Source: DATEHQ01 sp035279525 (lineage in GTDB: Bacteria; Chloroflexota; Dormibacteria; Dormibacterales; Dormibacteraceae). Taken from it: 30,312 nt of DNA. How positions within the stretch are numbered: position 1 is the stretch's first letter; each line of letters begins with the position of its first letter. A model generated the notes under the pieces. It saw nothing but the letters and a program-made list of their open reading frames with translations, was not told the origin of the DNA and did not search any database. Positions 29,078-30,312 of this stretch are shown in pieces. Position numbers and translations under genes: made by a program. The stretch lies in contig DATEHQ010000093.1 in assembly GCA_035279525.1 (NCBI GenBank), positions 1-30,312 on the forward strand. Reading direction: 5' to 3'.

Positions 29078-30312
29078 AAGAGGACGAGGCGAGCCACGGA
29101 AACGGGTCCGTGATCGAGTCGCGTCTCGAGCTGCTGCAGGGCATCTCGATCTTCTACACGCTGTCCGACCACGAGCTCCGCAGGCTTGCCCGCAAGGCAG
29201 AGTCGCGACGCGTCGCCGCGGGCACGGTCGTGCAAAAGCAGGGCGAGACCATCGATCGCATCGTGATCGTCGAGTCCGGCCGCTGCGAGGTGCGCGCGCG
29301 GTGGGCGCCCGGCCACAGCGTCACCGTCGCGCTCCTGTCGCCCGGCGATTTTTTCGGCATCAGCTCGGTGGTCGCTGGGGACACTCCGGACGCCACCGTC
29401 ACCGCGACCGAGGCAACCGACCTGCTCGAGATCCACCACGAGGCGATCGACGCCGTGCTCACCGCGGGCTCGGCGGCGCGCAAGGAGCTCCTCCGCCTGG
29501 CCGAGCAGCGGCGGTCGACGATCGCCGACCTCATCGTGCGAGCCCAGACTGTCGCGCCGGAGCAGCACGGAATGGTGGTCGCGATCTATTCGGTCAAGGG
29601 CGGCTCGGGCAAGACGAGCCTCGCCGTCAACCTGGCCGCGGCTCTGGGGTCCAGGCATCGCGGCGAGGTGGTGCTGCTGGACCTGGGCCTGCCCTACAAC
29701 CACGCGGCGCTGGTCGCCAACCTGGTGCCGACCGGCTGCCTCGCCCTGGCCGAGAAGCTGGGCGAGGAGAGGTTCGAGGAGGCGGTGCTCAGCTCGTGCC
29801 TGCACCATCCCCTCGGCATGATGGTGCTGCCCAGCGCCCTCAGGGTCGAGCAGTCGGAGCTGATTACTCCACACCTCGTCATGCGCGCGATCGACGTGCT
29901 CGAGCGCACCTTCTCGTTCATCGTGGTCGACCTCAGCATCGCCATCACCGAGATGACGCTCGGCGTGCTCGAGCGTGCCGGCCGGATCATGCTGGTCGTC
30001 ACACCGGAGCTCCCATCGCTCAAGGACACCGCCGAGCTGCTCGACATCTTCGCGGACGTGCTCAAGATCCCCACGGGAAACGTTACCCTCGTGCTGAACC
30101 AGCCGCGGCCGCGAACCATGGTGGGCCGTTCGGACGCCGAGCGTGTGATCGGGCGCAAGACCGACGTCGAGATCCCCAACGACGGGCCGCGCTTCGACCG
30201 GGCGGCGGTCACCGGACAGCTCCTGATCGCCGGCGCGCCGTCGAGCCCGCCGGCGAAGGCGATCCAGCGGCTCGCCGAGCTGGTCGCCCGCGACCGGCTG
30301 GCGCACGCAAGG
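29074..30312 (+). CDS. cNMP-binding-like domain fused to a CpaE/ParA-MinD-type ATPase (3' end cut)
   Basis: A GTG start overlaps the previous stop (GTGA), and 413 residues are visible to the window end. Residues 15-155 form a CRP-type beta-barrel: LELLQGISIFYTLSDHELRR, GTVVQKQGETIDRIVIVESG and LLSPGDFFGISSVVAGD. The phosphate-binding cassette arginine is not conserved (TPDATVTATE), so cAMP or c-di-GMP binding is uncertain. Residues 168-413 form a deviant Walker P-loop ATPase: IYSVKGGSGKTSLAVNLA with K175 and K180, LLDLGLPYNHAALVA, FIVVDLSIAITEM and VTLVLNQPRPRTMVGRSDAE. The last resembles CpaE, which positions Tad/Flp pili. The C-terminus and next genes lie outside. Confidence 0.88.
   Translation, partial: MKEDEASHGNGSVIESRLELLQGISIFYTLSDHELRRLARKAESRRVAAGTVVQKQGETIDRIVIVESGRCEVRARWAPGHSVTVALLSPGDFFGISSVVAGDTPDATVTATEATDLLEIHHEAIDAVLTAGSAARKELLRLAEQRRSTIADLIVRAQTVAPEQHGMVVAIYSVKGGSGKTSLAVNLAAALGSRHRGEVVLLDLGLPYNHAALVANLVPTGCLALAEKLGEERFEEAVLSSCLHHPLGMMVLPSALRVEQSELITPHLVMRAIDVLERTFSFIVVDLSIAITEMTLGVLERAGRIMLVVTPELPSLKDTAELLDIFADVLKIPTGNVTLVLNQPRPRTMVGRSDAERVIGRKTDVEIPNDGPRFDRAAVTGQLLIAGAPSSPPAKAIQRLAELVARDRLAHAR

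Noticed and set aside
1..30312. CRISPR arrays, tRNA or rRNA genes, insertion sequences, prophage or toxin-antitoxin modules.
   Set aside because: No regular direct-repeat array, no tRNA-like cloverleaf noticed, and no transposase, integrase or phage structural motif in any frame. Checked by eye only.

Overview
The window is about two thirds G+C and densely coded. It uses many GTG and TTG starts, and stop and start codons often overlap (ATGA or GTGA). Several traits suggest a terrestrial Chloroflexota/Dormibacterota- or Actinobacteriota-like bacterium: a luciferase-like flavin/F420-type oxidoreductase, a cytosolic sulfite-oxidase-fold molybdoenzyme beside a DUF6510-type protein, and a CpaE-like ATPase. 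This placement is inference, because no rRNA or other phylogenetic marker is present. I see no tRNA, rRNA, CRISPR array, insertion sequence or prophage gene.

Layout. 1-1568 (minus): two proteins with HMA_2-like domains (one cut by the window edge) and two small membrane-associated proteins, probably part of a metal-transport cluster. 1537-5154 (minus): topoisomerase IB, an unknown small protein, and the threonine-to-glycine pair tdh-kbl. 5315-6508 (plus): an exported D,D-carboxypeptidase. 6498-7261 (minus): an ArsR regulator coupled to an SRPBCC protein. 7320-9955 (plus): a conserved hypothetical, an ECF sigma factor with its zinc anti-sigma factor, and a secreted beta-propeller. Two near-identical promoter-like elements precede the sigma gene and the propeller gene. 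10022-11627 (plus): a three-gene molybdoenzyme/flavin reductase/zinc-ribbon operon. 11775-12401: a stand-alone HD-GYP protein. 12435-19968: metabolism, with a luciferase-like oxidoreductase, agmatinase-type ureohydrolase, PLP aminotransferase, APC permease, amidohydrolase and a Rieske oxygenase whose bridging residue is Glu, as in quaternary-amine oxygenases. This looks like an amine-use neighbourhood.

19965-30312 is a signalling island. It holds a membrane PAS histidine kinase with a single-domain response regulator (minus). On the plus strand follow a 32-residue secreted peptide, an XRE-TPR regulator, a REC-HD-GYP protein, a hybrid kinase with two receiver domains, two more single-domain regulators, and a ParA/MinD-type (CpaE-like) ATPase fused to a cNMP-binding-like domain, cut by the window end. 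No receiver protein here carries a DNA-binding output. The visible outputs are c-di-GMP hydrolysis and a CpaE-like ATPase, which suggests post-translational control of surface structures or localisation.

The best candidate for something undescribed is the pair at 23064-24599. A tiny gene with a perfect Shine-Dalgarno site encodes a signal peptide followed by about eight residues. It lies just upstream of an XRE-TPR regulator with the architecture of RRNPP peptide-pheromone receptors. A 16-bp sequence is repeated exactly, in the same orientation relative to the gene, upstream of both flanking signalling operons, so it could be a shared promoter or operator.
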